In this document: piece after piece, positions 43,055 through 55,089 of the stretch
How the letters are laid out: each line of letters starts with the position of its first letter
Position numbering within the stretch: position 1 is the first letter of the stretch
NCBI GenBank assembly: GCA_030549175.1
Contig: JAUKUA010000002.1
Coordinates: forward strand, 2,852,001 to 2,916,000
Origin: Lasiosphaeris hirsuta
Taxonomy: Eukaryota; Ascomycota; Sordariomycetes; Sordariales; Lasiosphaeriaceae
DNA length: 64,000 nt
Direction of reading: 5' to 3'
The notes under the pieces: generated by a model
The model's input: only the letters and a program-made list of their open reading frames with translations
Told to the model about the DNA's origin: nothing
The model's database searches: none
Program-made: the position numbers and the translations under genes

Positions 43055-46027
43055 TCAACGCATCCTTCGTAAGTACGTGCTGATATCATTGTCACCCCCG
43101 CAGTGCTCGCACTTGTGCACCAACTTTTCTGGGCCAGCATTGCCACCAACTGCACCTCCATTAGCAGTCCAGGCACCAGTTGCCGCCGCCAGTGCGGGAT
43201 CCGTAGTCGAGGGATGCGAGCGTTTGCGTTCCACATCCTGGTGCTGTATGGGAAGGGAACCTTCCTTGGTCAAGACGGGCGACGAAATCTCTGTATCTCT
43301 GATCTTTGGGCTAGGTGATGAACGTGGGGCAGCCGCAGTATATGGAGCTGGTAGTACCTCCGGGCTCATATCCTGGGCTTGTTCAGGCGTCGGGAACATA
43401 TGAAGTTCGGGCTTGGCTTCATGAGCAACATCATGCTTGCGCTCCTCAATATATGCAGGGATTGGTGGCGGAGAAAGTGTGTGCTTTGTTGACTCGCCCT
43501 TGGCCCGCTCCGAAGACTTTTGCCGATTCACAGCATCGACCCCGGAAGAGGATGAAAGTGTATTAAACTGACCATCTCCGCCTCTGTTGGGATCCGCTGA
43601 CACGCTTGATCGTGGCGTTCTGGGCTTGACCTTCACGCCAGATGGCGTGCCCGACGACAGAACGTTGTACAGTTCGGAATCGTCATCTTGTCTGCTCGAC
43701 ATGACAGCACCACCATTGCCGATTTTGGTTGTTGAGCCTGAGAATGAACTACTCTTGCCACCGGCAGTCGTGCCAGACGATAGGACATTGTAATCAGTAC
43801 TTTGGCGAGTGGCACGCTGAGCGGCGGATGGTGTGTTCATGTGCGAGATTGGCTTGACATTAGCGGCGGCTCCAAAGTCTTGGGCGCTATAACGACCGGT
43901 CCCATATGCTGCATCATCTCCAGACGAGTGGCCCGTAGGAGCAGGGATGGCAGATGGGTTTGACAACGACGATGCCCGAAGAGAACGCCTCGTGGAGGGC
44001 TTTGTGGAGGAGGTAGCACTCAAGTTAGCTGATGGGGGTTCCCTTGGATTCTCAAAATCCGACGTAGTGTCGAGGGGCTCCAAGTCTGGAAGTTTCGATT
44101 GTTCACGAGTGCCCGCGAGTTGATACGCTCCAAGTCCTACAGCCAGACCAATACCCGAAGCCACAGCGGGATCGACCTTGGACTTGTCTGCGCCAGATGG
44201 TTGACTGTGGTTCTGAGTCACGTTGGAGGTCGCCGCAGGTTGAGAGAAGTCTCCGGCGGATGCTTCTGAGGGCACAAGGGAGTGGCTATGTCTCTTGTTG
44301 GAGCGCTCCGGAGGCGGTTGGGTAGGCTTGTTGCCGAGAGAGTCCTGGAAGGTCAAATTTGCCGGCTGTTCTTCGGGCTTTTGATACAGGGTGCCAAACC
44401 CGCCAGCGGACTCGGCGGCAGGGGCTGTGACAATCTCCTTGACACTCTTTGAACGGCCTCGGAAGTTGGGTTGCTGGCTTGCTAGTTCGGAAATGGATTC
44501 CTTTTCCTTAACCTTCTTATCATCTTCACGGTGGTGCATAAGGCCATAGGCACCTGCACCAGCAGTAGCTGCCGCTGCAGCTTCTTGCTTCTTATGGCTA
44601 GAGCGGTGGTTTGTCTCCTGCTTCGTTGGCTCCGAAACAGCCGTATCATCGTCCTTGTGCCGGTGAAAGATACCGAGAATCTTATGGTGTTTCTTCTCAC
44701 CAGTCGGCGATCCCTCGTCGCGACTTTTCTTCCTCTCAGTCTGAGTCAACTCATTCTCCTCCTTCTGTCTCTGAGGATGGTTGCCGCTGATGAGCCCATC
44801 ATTATTGTTCCGGGTGACTTCCTTGCTTCGGCGCCGATCTCGACCATTAGGGCTGGGTTCCTTTTGCTTCTTAAGCTTCTTGGGCTTTTCAGCCTGTTTG
44901 GCCGCAGCAATTCCTGCACCTACATTTGCGGCACCAGCAAGATCGCCCTCGGTTCGTGAACCCGACCATGATGAGTGATGTTGGTCTTCCTGGTGGGATG
45001 CAGTCAATGGGAAAGCTCTAGGAGCAGCCGACTCAGACTTGCGAGAAGTTTGCGTGGTCTCTGGCGCACTCGTCTCAGGTCGGGGGTCGGTATGTCTGTC
45101 ATCGTACCCAGAAACGTTCCCAGCCAACAGGACATCATCTCTCATAGAGGTTTCCGGAAGAACGGTCGGTGCAACATCGGATTTACCGGACCCGGCCTCA
45201 GCAATGCTGGGCGAGGACTCATTCTGTTCCACGATGTTGAGCATCGCGGCGCCGGGGCTGGGATGCATGTTGGCCTGGGCCTCGGAGGCATGCGGCAAAT
45301 CATGGCGCTTGCTCTCTTCATCCTTACTCCCATGTCCAGCAACAGAGTTGTAAATTCCACCCCTTGGATAGTCAGTTGTGTCGCCCGGGACGTGGGATCG
45401 TTCAGAGGCTTCTGACCGTTGGGGGATGTTGTGGTGCTGTGCATGGTCATCTGTGGAGCTGCCGTGGCCCATAACCGTGTTGTAAATGCCGCCACCGAGG
45501 GCCTTGGGCAGGCTGCCCCAGTAAGGTGGTGCAATTTCGTCAGTCTTGGGCTTGCCACCGGCGGTCTTGTCGCTGGTAGTTTTATCCTCGACCTTCTGCT
45601 CTATCGGTTGTTCGTTGCTTTCGCTGTGGTGGGAATTGGCGCCATCGACATCTTGAGGGGCTGCTCTGTTGGCCTCCGATGCTTGAGGGGGTACTGCCGC
45701 AGGCTCCGAATCATAGCGGATGGTTCTATTTGGTTCCGAGTCAAATGAGTACGAAGGTCCCTCGTGTATACGCTCATTCGTGTCAATGTCCTGAAAGATA
45801 CCCGGCTTGGGCTCGGGGACTTTCGATGATTGAATGGGCACTGAATCGAAGAGACCAACTCCCGAGTCGGCGTGCTTGTGGCCACGGGGGTCTATGGGCT
45901 TGTGCAATTTATTGCGGTCGTGATGTTGATGGTTGTGGTGGTGCGAGTGCGAGTGCGAGTGGGAAAGGGGTGTGGGCTCGTCTGGAGTCGCTAGGTCGAC
46001 GGGGTAGGCGCCGGGGATCGTTGTCAT
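43055..46027 (-). CDS. Large Ser/His-rich disordered protein with internal repeats
   Basis: Single long frame of 990 residues from ATG at 46027. The start is His/Ser-rich (SHSHSHSHHHNHQHH). Motif GGIYNxVxGHGS occurs twice (~residues 175 and 225), and YNVLSSGT-type motifs occur three times near residues 745-830. Basic patches (KKLKKQKEP, GEKKHHKILGIFHRHK) and glycine-rich helical stretches (ASGIGLAVGLGAYQLAG) lie between long Ser/Thr/Glu-rich disordered parts. The C-terminus ends HKCEHCGGDNDISTYLRRMR, with a CxxC pair; the very end may be spliced to another exon because a GTACTT donor-like site lies in the last codons. The composition suggests a regulatory or stress-related scaffold, but I recognise no named family. 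Confidence 0.8.
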   Translation of the reverse strand: MTTIPGAYPVDLATPDEPTPLSHSHSHSHHHNHQHHDRNKLHKPIDPRGHKHADSGVGLFDSVPIQSSKVPEPKPGIFQDIDTNERIHEGPSYSFDSEPNRTIRYDSEPAAVPPQASEANRAAPQDVDGANSHHSESNEQPIEQKVEDKTTSDKTAGGKPKTDEIAPPYWGSLPKALGGGIYNTVMGHGSSTDDHAQHHNIPQRSEASERSHVPGDTTDYPRGGIYNSVAGHGSKDEESKRHDLPHASEAQANMHPSPGAAMLNIVEQNESSPSIAEAGSGKSDVAPTVLPETSMRDDVLLAGNVSGYDDRHTDPRPETSAPETTQTSRKSESAAPRAFPLTASHQEDQHHSSWSGSRTEGDLAGAANVGAGIAAAKQAEKPKKLKKQKEPSPNGRDRRRSKEVTRNNNDGLISGNHPQRQKEENELTQTERKKSRDEGSPTGEKKHHKILGIFHRHKDDDTAVSEPTKQETNHRSSHKKQEAAAAATAGAGAYGLMHHREDDKKVKEKESISELASQQPNFRGRSKSVKEIVTAPAAESAGGFGTLYQKPEEQPANLTFQDSLGNKPTQPPPERSNKRHSHSLVPSEASAGDFSQPAATSNVTQNHSQPSGADKSKVDPAVASGIGLAVGLGAYQLAGTREQSKLPDLEPLDTTSDFENPREPPSANLSATSSTKPSTRRSLRASSLSNPSAIPAPTGHSSGDDAAYGTGRYSAQDFGAAANVKPISHMNTPSAAQRATRQSTDYNVLSSGTTAGGKSSSFSGSTTKIGNGGAVMSSRQDDDSELYNVLSSGTPSGVKVKPRTPRSSVSADPNRGGDGQFNTLSSSSGVDAVNRQKSSERAKGESTKHTLSPPPIPAYIEERKHDVAHEAKPELHMFPTPEQAQDMSPEVLPAPYTAAAPRSSPSPKIRDTEISSPVLTKEGSLPIQHQDVERKRSHPSTTDPALAAATGAWTANGGAVGGNAGPEKLVHKCEHCGGDNDISTYLRRMR

Positions 46028-47661
46028 CTTAGCTAATGAGGACTGTAACTATGCTTCAAGGGTGGGAGTACAGGCGGACAAATGCAAGTATCAGCAATGT
46101 CTGTGGACAGCGCAATGTCAGCACAATGAGAATAAGGCAAGAATCGAGGTCAAAACGGTTGGTACACAGTTCCTTCTGGGGAAACACGAGGGCATCCGAC
46201 CTTTCTAAAATATGTGATGCACTGGGTTGACGTGCAGCAGCGTCATTCCATCTCGCTAGTCTTTCTGCGCTGCCAAATATGCAGGCCGGCCAGCGTGCCC
46301 AAGTCAAGCTGAAGGCGCCCATCGATTTGTTGCATCAGCTCGTGTGTCGACGTGTATCGACACGGCAATGACCTCAGCCGTTGGAGATCCTGACATCATT
46401 GCTTTGTGCCAATTGCGTAGCGACTTCCACATCTGCTCTGAATTGACCAATGGCAGCAGCCCTTGGCTTGTGCACTCAAAGCCAGCAGGAGCGGGGACCC
46501 AGCGCCAAATCCGCCGTAGTTTAGCGCGAAAGCCGTCGCCCACCGGATTCCCACATGACGACCATTCTCCCCAATTTTTCCCTGATTCCCATCCCATATT
46601 CGATGTTTCATTTTACCGTATCCTAGCTATCCAGAAATCGTTTGCGTCAGTGGTGGGAACATTCATCCGCCGTAAGCGTTAAGAATTTGGCGCCGCTGAA
46701 CAATCCCCAACGGCAGCAGATGGCGTGCATTTCATGTCTTGCACAAACCAGAGTAGTCGCCTTGTCATGGCAATTGGAGCGGAAGAACGGTTGGCGCGGG
46801 CGCTTCTTGGTGGTGAGCGAGTAATAGCACTGCAATTTTAGCCGGCAAGAAGGCGAAAAGGTCGCAAGCCACTGACTAAAGCAGTATTGAGAACCACCCC
46901 GTCAATCCACAAGTTCAACACCGCTGCATACAAGACAAAGTATAATCCGAGACACATATTTCTACGTATTGAAATGTATCTGACCAAACCGATATCCTGC
47001 TAACCGTTCTTGAGAGGGGTACATGTCAACCACAGCAGTCTCCTCATCCCCATGTTCCCAGCTTCCATGTGTGCCACCTTCACCAGGGGCTATTTCTGTT
47101 GCTCCAAATCGCAAACCACCTCTTCTCTCTCTTCCTCGGCCGTAATCTCCTCGAAACTGCTATTCTTCCTCTAGATCCAGACAGCCCACTGCCTTTTCTC
47201 TGCATCCATTCCACACCATACCTTGTAGGTAGCAATATCATCACATTGCACCTCCAACATCTTGGCTCGGAAAAACCTCATAGGGTGCCGACAACAGAGT
47301 CAATGAAGACCGCTCAACAGGCAAGTTTGGTGCTTTTGGTAGCGAATCCGTCAATCGGCGCGGCCTAAATGCTCGTATGCAGTCGTCAGGCGAAAACGAC
47401 ACTCTTCTGCAGTGTTGAGAACCGTTAGACTGGCAGCCAGACGCAGATCGGGGGGTGGTCCGCTATCTTCCCCATTTTAGCGGTACCACGCTCGCCGGCT
47501 CGTTTTGCGCACTCCGGTATTCCTCAGCCGACTGCAATCTGCGGACATATCCAAACTTGGCAATCCAGCATCATCAGCTCCAATAACACAACACCCCCCA
47601 CTAGCGGAAGCCATCACAAGTCTGACCTGCTCCTCCGCCTCGGTCTACAAAATCCCCCTTT
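46028..47661. other. Intergenic, nothing recognised
   Basis: About 1.6 kb between the 990-residue protein's start and the end of the next minus-strand locus. Only short, non-protein-like frames. Confidence 0.45.
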
Positions 47662-48860
47662 TCAAAACTGCGGCCACCGGATCCTCTTGACACAGCACTC
47701 AACACAGAACCTCATCCGATCCAACGCCAGCGGCTTCCCCGAGTCATTTTTAGCCCGGATCTCCTGCGGTTGCGACGACGACTTGAACATGCCCCAGAAA
47801 CCCCACCCGATCTCGCGCAGCCGCACCTCGACGTAAAAGTCAAAGTGCAGGTAGCGCCGCAGCTCGCGCATCCCGTACGACCGCCGCCGCCGCATGATGC
47901 CGTCTATCACGGCCGCGTCCACCTCCCGCGTCACCGTCAGCGGGCTGTTGATGTTCTCGTAGATCTCGGGCGTCCAGAGGTGCAGCTGCGCCTCCGTATG
48001 ACCAGACCAGTGCGCCGCGCGGTTGTAGGCGTGATGTTTGGAGGAGCGGGGGCGGCAGCGGTGGTGTCAGTACCGGCAGGTGCAGTTCTTTGCGTGCGAG
48101 GAGAGGACATGGAAGTAAGACAGCGAGGGACAGGGGGGCGGGGAGGTGAGGTCGACTTGGGAGAGAAGGACTGAGGTTGCTTTCTTTGGGTGGAGGTTTG
48201 GGCTGCGTGTCTGAAAAGAGTCAGTGGTGAGTCCATGTTGGTAGACGGTAGACTTACATGTTTCGTACGTGAGTGCCTGTCGCTAGCTGCGTAGCTTGCG
48301 CTCGTAGGTGAGCTTGCTGTCGAGCTGGGCGTGCACTGTGAATGGTGGAACGGGGTGGCCCGGGATCGCTCTCCGGTGATACCGGTGTCATCTGGATATC
48401 AGTTGTGACAAAGTCTCCTTTCAGAAGGAGTTTGTGTCTTTCACCGCTGCGATAGAGATATCGCACGTCGATGGAGTCGAATATGCAGTTATGTCGCTCT
48501 AACCTGCAAGACATTAGCCAGCCTTCTTATCATGCCGTCGAGTTTGTCGGGTTAGACACACTCCTCTGATGTCCTGTTGATCGAAAGCTGCATCTTGAAA
48601 TCGAGGACAAAGCGGCAGACCTCCTTCGCGTTGGGGCCACCACACCGCTGGTTGGTCCCGGACCACTTAATCCGCATCACCGGCTCTAGAATGCTGATGG
48701 ATGCATACATTCCCCGGCCTCCTCTGATGCTCTCTTCTAGTTGGAGGGGGTGGATGTTTGAGAGCATCTTCGCGCTCGACTCGTAATCTGGCGGTCTTCT
48801 AGTTTCTAGGCCTGTAATCTTGCCATAGCTCCGATGAGACCGGCGAGATCGACTTGACAT
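47662..48860 (-). other. Probable multi-exon gene of unknown function, model unresolved (possibly broken)
   Basis: Coherent minus-strand pieces occur in order: MSSRSRRSHRSYGKITGLET at 48860, GPNAKEVCRFVLDFKMQLS, then across a plausible splice at ~48550/48496 SEELERHNCIFDSIDVRYLY, RHKLLLKGDFVTTDIQM, then SYFHVLSSHAKNCTCRY, KHHAYNRAAHWSGHTEAQL, YENINSPLTVTREVDAAVI and GMRELRRYLHFDFYVEVRLR, ending at a stop at 47662. A TGA interrupts the frame directly after NCTCRY (near 48082), and the middle part around 48300 reads well in two frames. Either one more intron is missing from my model or the gene is decaying. The Cys/His-rich stretch (CTC...HH..C) could bind a metal. No family recognised. Confidence 0.45.
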
Positions 48861-51800
48861 CTTTCTGCGGGGGAGTAATACTCACCATTAAATTAGAGCA
48901 ACAGAGCTGCGGAACTCATGGCTTGGAATTCTTGAGGGGGGTGAAGCAACTTGTACGCGCATAAAATGCTGTCGATGCTCAGTCGAAACGGACTTTCAAC
49001 CGGCTGAGTGGCTCGTCTGCTAATCAAGACTCAGGATTCAATGTGGCAAGCCAATGCCACTACAGGGAAACAGCTGGACCTATCAGGATATGTGCTATAA
49101 CGGTTGATTAGTACTCTCCTTGAGACAAACCATGTGGATAAGGTAAGTTATGAAATAGTTTAACTGATGCCAATATGCTCTCTTGGGTCTCGTGATGGTG
49201 TCTCAAACCTAATACTGACCGTTGACTTAGCGGACTGTTGGTCGCCCGATTTGTTGTTGATAGTTTACCAGTAGCAGTCTACCTAGATTTCCACTAGACG
49301 AGCTAAATAACTTCGCGCCAATGACGATCGTCCAACTCTCACAAACGTCTCTATATGTGCAGCCATGCGCAAAGCGCTCATCGGTTTGATCAAGTTACAC
49401 TGACTCCCGAGCGCTCGAATGTAGTGTTGTTAGTTCCCCTCAAGTCCTTCTAACTCTAGCGCAATCCATTCTCCTCTCGGCCGTATATTCTCAATATGAC
49501 CACCCCCGATAGTAGGTAAGCACAGGTATACGGGTCTGTAGCGAGATTCAAGCGCCACCAGCACTTGTCAGAGAGTTCGAACATCCAAGTTACATTTCTT
49601 CTCAAGTCACGTCTTGTAGGCCAAAAGTTCACTCTTCATCAGCTCATGAGACCGAAATAGGATCCATCATACGCCTGTCGTCAAAAGTTCAGCTCACGCC
49701 GCCGCATCACCAATATATTGAACGGCGGAGGGCCACCTGAAACACATTTTCACACGCAGCACTCGGCCGCTCATTTCCGATTTCACTGCTTTGACAGCCT
49801 GGCCAGCTTGGGGTAACCCGTGGTGAGACTCGAGATGTCTGAGCGGCTGTACCAGGCGTGACCTCGTATGTCCCGCCACTCGTTCAGTCCCATCGCCAAG
49901 CCATATGACATGCAGTTACGCGCTACCCTCCTTCAAGGTGCAGCAGAATATGATTCTGCAAAGACAAGGAATGGCCCTGTGCGTAGCAACAGGACTCCAT
50001 AAGGCGTTCCGACCACGGCCTTGTGACCCGTGGACTCGGGTATTAGTTGGGCTCCTGAAGCGGTATGTGATAGGGGCGAGCAAGAGTTGAAGGGGTAGAA
50101 GTGTGCTTCCCCATCTTTTGGGAAGCATCGAGTGAAGTTGTGTTGCATCGGCAGGCTAAGGCGAGAAGCAATGTAACCACGTGGAATTGCTTGTCGCTGT
50201 CATGGTCAGCAAAAGTTCCGTCCGGTTCAAGCTGGGCGGTGCCAAGGCGCAGCCGATATGGGCCGGGTATCGGCGACAGACCCCAGCGGGAGGGCTGAGG
50301 TGATGGCAAGGGGAATCAGGACAAGATTCGGATTCAATACAGGCAAGACAGGGCCGCCGCCTTGCCGGGAATGGAAATGCTGGCAATGCTGACGACGATG
50401 ATAGATGTTTTTGGGGTTTGTTGTCTCACCAACATGGCAAGTGGTCCCAGGAAAGGACGATTTCAGAAAGATTTAATTACCGGCGGCATGAGGGCAGCAT
50501 GAGATTCTGCTGTTGGTTACGAGGATGCGAGATAGTACATGCGCCACCGCGTGGCCAAGGCAGAGAGATCCGAGCACCGACAGGGAATAATACAAAATGG
50601 TACAGTACCTGCATATGGACAGGAGATGGGATCTTGGGAATAGCATCTTTGAGGTTTCCCAAGTGCCGCCCTCACAGACCTCTTCCACTCCCTAACCTTC
50701 GATAGTCTTGACGTGCCTAGTCGTCCAGGTGCATACCCTAGAGGAGGCGAGTACAAGGTAAAGGCGTTTCGGGACAATATTGAGTTGGGCGTGCAGGTGT
50801 CGCACCGTTGATTGCCCGTAACCAGCTCATTGCCGGGTTATCATTCATATTCCATGCGAAGACATGTTGTCGGTAATAGTCAGTAAGCCGCCATGAGGAT
50901 TGCTAACGATCCGAAGGTGGGAAAGCCAGGAATGATTCGAGCCCGCTTTATTCCTGTATCGGCGTAGTGCTGCATTGTGGGTAGGGCCCAACGTTCCCAT
51001 CTTCCCCGTTTTGAGCACAGCGCCGATGCTAGGCAGAGACGCTGGCAATGCGCAGTAACATTAGTTGGAGATATATATGAGGCGCTCGCGGATTAGGTCA
51101 ACAAGGCATCGAATAGGAGAAAAACCACCTACCCACCCCTCCTTGTTCGATTGGCTCGAAGGCAACCCGCTGCGGCCAGTGCTGGGGCTGATGGGGGTAG
51201 GGTATCCTGCAGGGCCACGGATGGTGGCTTCGGATGCCCCTGCTTGTCTCACACGACATTGCTGGATGTGGATTTCATGGCCTCGAGATGTCGAGGTTAC
51301 ATTGGTCTACAGGCGCGAGTGATTGGCTGCGGTGGTCGACAATGGGCAACCAGGTTCTGGCGCGGGAGAGCACGCGTTTTTGTGAATATTCCCGAAAGCT
51401 TCGGTAAGATCGGAACGGGACGACTGGCGGGTCGACGGCTGACGTGGTTTCTCTCGTTTAACGTCTCATTTGAGGTCGGTTGGCGAGGTTTCTGGTTCGC
51501 TAAACAAGGACAAATTCCCAGCATGATTTAATGTTGCACTGGTAAGGTCTTGGTCAAGTCTTTTTAGCACGGCTGGCTGCGACAAGGGGGCCAAAGAGCC
51601 TCAGCTCGCTGTGTCGCGGGGGTCAACAAGTCAGACAAGATGTCAGAGTGCTTGGCATTCCTCACCTTGGGGAGGAAGTAGTTCAGGGAGGTGTCGTACG
51701 CCAAGAAGCGAAGGAAGGGCATCCAAAGTCCAGTCTGAACCTGGCTCTCTCTCGGGGAAGGTGAAGGTGAAGGTGCAGGTGGATGGATGGGTTACTTTCC

Positions 51801-53628
51801 CCAGATGGATGCCTGCTGTCATTTGTGCTGTGGCAAATCAAGGTCGAAGAAGGAAGGTCACTCGCAGCTGCACTTTCTCAAGGTCAGGCTGGTAGTTTGG
51901 TGCTGTCCGATGCTTCAGCTCTGTGCACTCTTTCTACTCGTCCCTACCAATGTTTCCCATGTCCATCTGGTTCTGTAACGAAAATCCGAATCGGGTGTGT
52001 AATTTCCTGGCCTCACTCCTGCTTTTCGCATTCGGGTTTTGGCCTCCCCCCTCTTGCCGACGACGCCATTGCTGACCCGATTTGTCGTGCAATTCGCCAA
52101 CGGAAAAAGAAACGAAAGATCCAAAACATCCCAAAAGAAACGAAAAACCGTGTCGCCTATCTCGGCACCCACACTGGCCATCACACTGCTGCGCGCAGAC
52201 TACCATACGGCTCACGACCCGAACGCGCCGCTAGCGAATCTCAAATGCCCTTCCTGGACAGGCAGCACTGCGCGTTGCAGCAGCGGGGAGCAGCGGGGCG
52301 ATGGAGGATCGATTTGCGGAGTGCAGTCCATCACGGTGTGGGTGGTGCCATCGAGGCACGACATCGTGTGGGCATCGAGATTCAATACAAGATTTGACAC
52401 CTCAACTCAACGGCAATGGTGATGCAGACGGCCGCAATGTGCTAGATCCAATACTGTGACGGGCGGCCGTAACCGTTCCCAACAATAGCTACTCGAAGAT
52501 ATATACCTGCATTTCCTAGAGTCGCAAGATAGCAGTGGGCTACGCGCCTACGCGCCACCGTCGCCGACCTCCGCGTGCTTCATGTTGCCAGGAGGAATCG
52601 CGGCAGCGGCAGCGCAACGGCCAAGGTAACCATTGCCCCCTTTTCACTCGCTAGGAGTCGCGCGACGAGGACTCCAAGTTTAGCACGAGGGATCGCTAGA
52701 GTGTGTTAGTGCAGACGAGCAAGGGCTCGTGGTGACACAATCTCCCATCGATTCGTCAACCAAACTTTGGCATCCGCCGACACCGCAGGAAGAGCCAGAA
52801 ACATGATGGAACGGTGGCGTCTGTTCTCTGGCGCTCAATGGCTGCTCAATGACCGCCGGGTTGTGGGCATGAAGTCCTGCGCCACGTCCGTTCGCGACAC
52901 GGCACGGCGACGGGGGGGGCATCCGCTGCCCTCGTTTCCGCGTTCCAGCCTGCAGATTCCCTGCTAGACACCCTAATCCGGCCTGGCCCGGCTACTCAAG
53001 GCCACTCCGCGCCGCGCCAGAGCTCCGTAACTCTAAAATCACGGCCGTGCGGGGACGAGGGCCTGCGAGGGAAGTTCTGGGGGGTGTCCTCTGGAGGGTT
53101 GCAGGGGTGTGGCAGGGGCACGGCAGGGCAATGCTACGCGGGCTCGAGGCGGGTCCAAGGCGGACGGACACCAGGCGACCGCCACAGCTCTCCCTCCTCT
53201 TTCTCATTCTCTCAAAAGATGAAGGGGGGTCGCAGGGGGTTGGGCTATTTCAAGCCCTATTTGGACCTCCCTGTCTCGCCGACCCTAACGACGGCGTGCA
53301 TGACAAGGTAGCAGCTGCCGTTCCCTTTTGCAGCCTTGGGTTGCGAAGTGGCCAAGGGCCCTCCTTGTGAATCCTTTTTCTCTGTCATGGGACAGACGCT
53401 TTGCAAATCCACGAAACGACAGGCCGGCCGCTCCCTTGCCCGGTTCTCGGGCAGAGCCAAGAAGCTGCGGGAGGAGGAGATTGGAGATTGCAGGGAGGCA
53501 GGGAGACAGTCTTCATCGTGAACTTTTCTGGTTCCTATAATAACACCCGCGTCGATCCCCTCTTCCGAGTCCCGGCCTCCAGCTCTCCATCCCGTCTCGC
53601 GTGGTCAACAAGGTCCTAACTCGGCAAC
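48861..53628. other. Gene-poor stretch upstream of tyrosinase
   Basis: About 4.8 kb. The first part (49.0-49.7 kb) is AT-richer; the rest is balanced. I read both strands and found only short frames without domain-like sequence or consistent splice phase. The last few hundred bases should contain the tyrosinase promoter. An undetected multi-exon gene with short exons is possible. Confidence 0.4.
53536..53544 (+). promoter_or_regulatory. TATA-like box of the tyrosinase gene
   Basis: tataataac lies 85-93 bases upstream of the tyrosinase ATG, followed by a pyrimidine-rich CT leader, the usual arrangement for a strongly expressed fungal promoter. Position and sequence are suggestive only. Confidence 0.35.
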
Positions 53629-55089
53629 ATGCTCGCCAAAACACTCCTTTGCCTTTCGGCCGCGCTGTCGACAGCGTCTGCCTTCGGGTTGCCCGATTTT
53701 GGCCAGTTCGCCGTCGACTCTGGCCTGGCCCTCACCGGGCTCAACGCCATCGCCCTCGGCAACTCCCTCGCCAACCTCAGGGGGAGCTGCAACTTGGGAA
53801 CCCTCAAGTTCCGCCAGGAGTGGTATGTTGTCCGCGTACCGAGTAAATATACGCGGTTCTCTGCTAACAAACTGTTCAGGAGAACGCTGACGCCCGCCCA
53901 GCGCAAGAACTACATCTCTGCGGTCAAGTGCCTTCAGGGTAAGCCGAGTATTCTACCGCCCGGAACATCGGCTGGCTCGAAGTCGCTCTTCGATGACTTT
54001 GTCTTTGTGCATCTCAACCAGACGGTCACTATCCACTTGACGGTTTGTCCCCGAGATCCAGCCTTATAGGCCATGGCCTCTAACCGGCTCGCAGGGTAAT
54101 TTCCCCACGTGGCACCGTTACTTCATCCATGCCTACGAAAAGAAGTTACAGGAATGCGGTTACAACGGTATGTACTTTGTCCTGTCATGTCTGCTGAAGA
54201 AGCTACGGCTGCTAACCCGCAAACTCAGGAAACCTTCCGTACTGGGAGTGGGGATATGATGTGAACTCGCCTCGTGATTCCCCCGTCTTCGATGGATCCG
54301 ACACCTCGCTCGGTAGCGACGGCGCTTTCATCTCACACCCGGGTCTCCAGCTCACCTTCCCCGGTGCCACCGCCCCTACCTTTTTCCAACCAGGCACCGG
54401 TGGCGGCTGCGTTTACAAGGGGCCTTTCAAGGACATGAAGGTCCGTCTCGGCCCAGTTGTCCTGCCAATCTACGGCTCACCCAACCTCACTTCGGCTGTC
54501 GATCCCACGGCCGATAACCCGCGATGCCTGAAGCGGGATCTGAACCCATCGATCGCCAAGCAGTGGACCTCATTCCGCAACACCACCGAGCTGATTTTGT
54601 ACAAGACCAACATCGCGACGTTCCAGGGCGAACTCGTAAGAACCCCCGCTTGATCCTCTCTTGGCGTCTAGTTTGACTAATATCGGAATGTAGACTGGTG
54701 ACCCGAGAACATCGACCAATCAGGTTGGCGTGCATGGTGGTGGTCACTTCACCATCGGCGGCGACCCGGGAGGTGACCCCTTCATCTCGCCCGGTGACCC
54801 AGCCTTCTACCTCCACCACGGCCAAGTCGACCGCGTATACTGGATCTGGCAAATGTTGGATTTCCAGAACCGCCAGGTATGTTTCTCTACTTTGAGTGTC
54901 GTGTGATCCGGTAGCTGACAGGCTGTGTAGAACGTGTTTGGAACCAACACGTTCTTTGACTTCCCGCCCAGCGCAAACACGACGGTTGAGGATCTTATTA
55001 ACATTGCGCCGCTGATTGGGGGGATTCCCAAAATCAAGGAGCTCATGAGCACGGTCGGCGGAACACCTTTCTGCTATGTTTACATTTAA
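53629..55089 (+). CDS. Secreted tyrosinase (type 3 copper protein)
   Basis: Six exons, 53629-53822, 53880-54042, 54095-54167, 54229-54635, 54694-54876 and 54931-55089, join in phase to 392 residues. Tyrosinases hydroxylate phenols and oxidise catechols to quinones using a dicopper centre. Seen: signal peptide MLAKTLLCLSAALSTASA; CuA histidines in 'FVHLNQ', 'IHLTGNF' and 'TWHRYFIHAYE'; 'LPYWEWGYD'; CuB histidines in 'GVHGGGHFTIGG' and 'FYLHHGQVDRVYWIWQ'. All six copper His are present. The protein lacks the long C-terminal lid of intracellular tyrosinases, which with the signal peptide fits the short secreted fungal class. Likely roles are pigment formation or phenolic oxidation outside the cell (inference). 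Confidence 0.95.

Noticed and set aside
48861..53628. Several 60-200 codon frames upstream of tyrosinase
   Set aside because: They overlap each other on both strands, many start at GTG or TTG, and none shows domain-like sequence.
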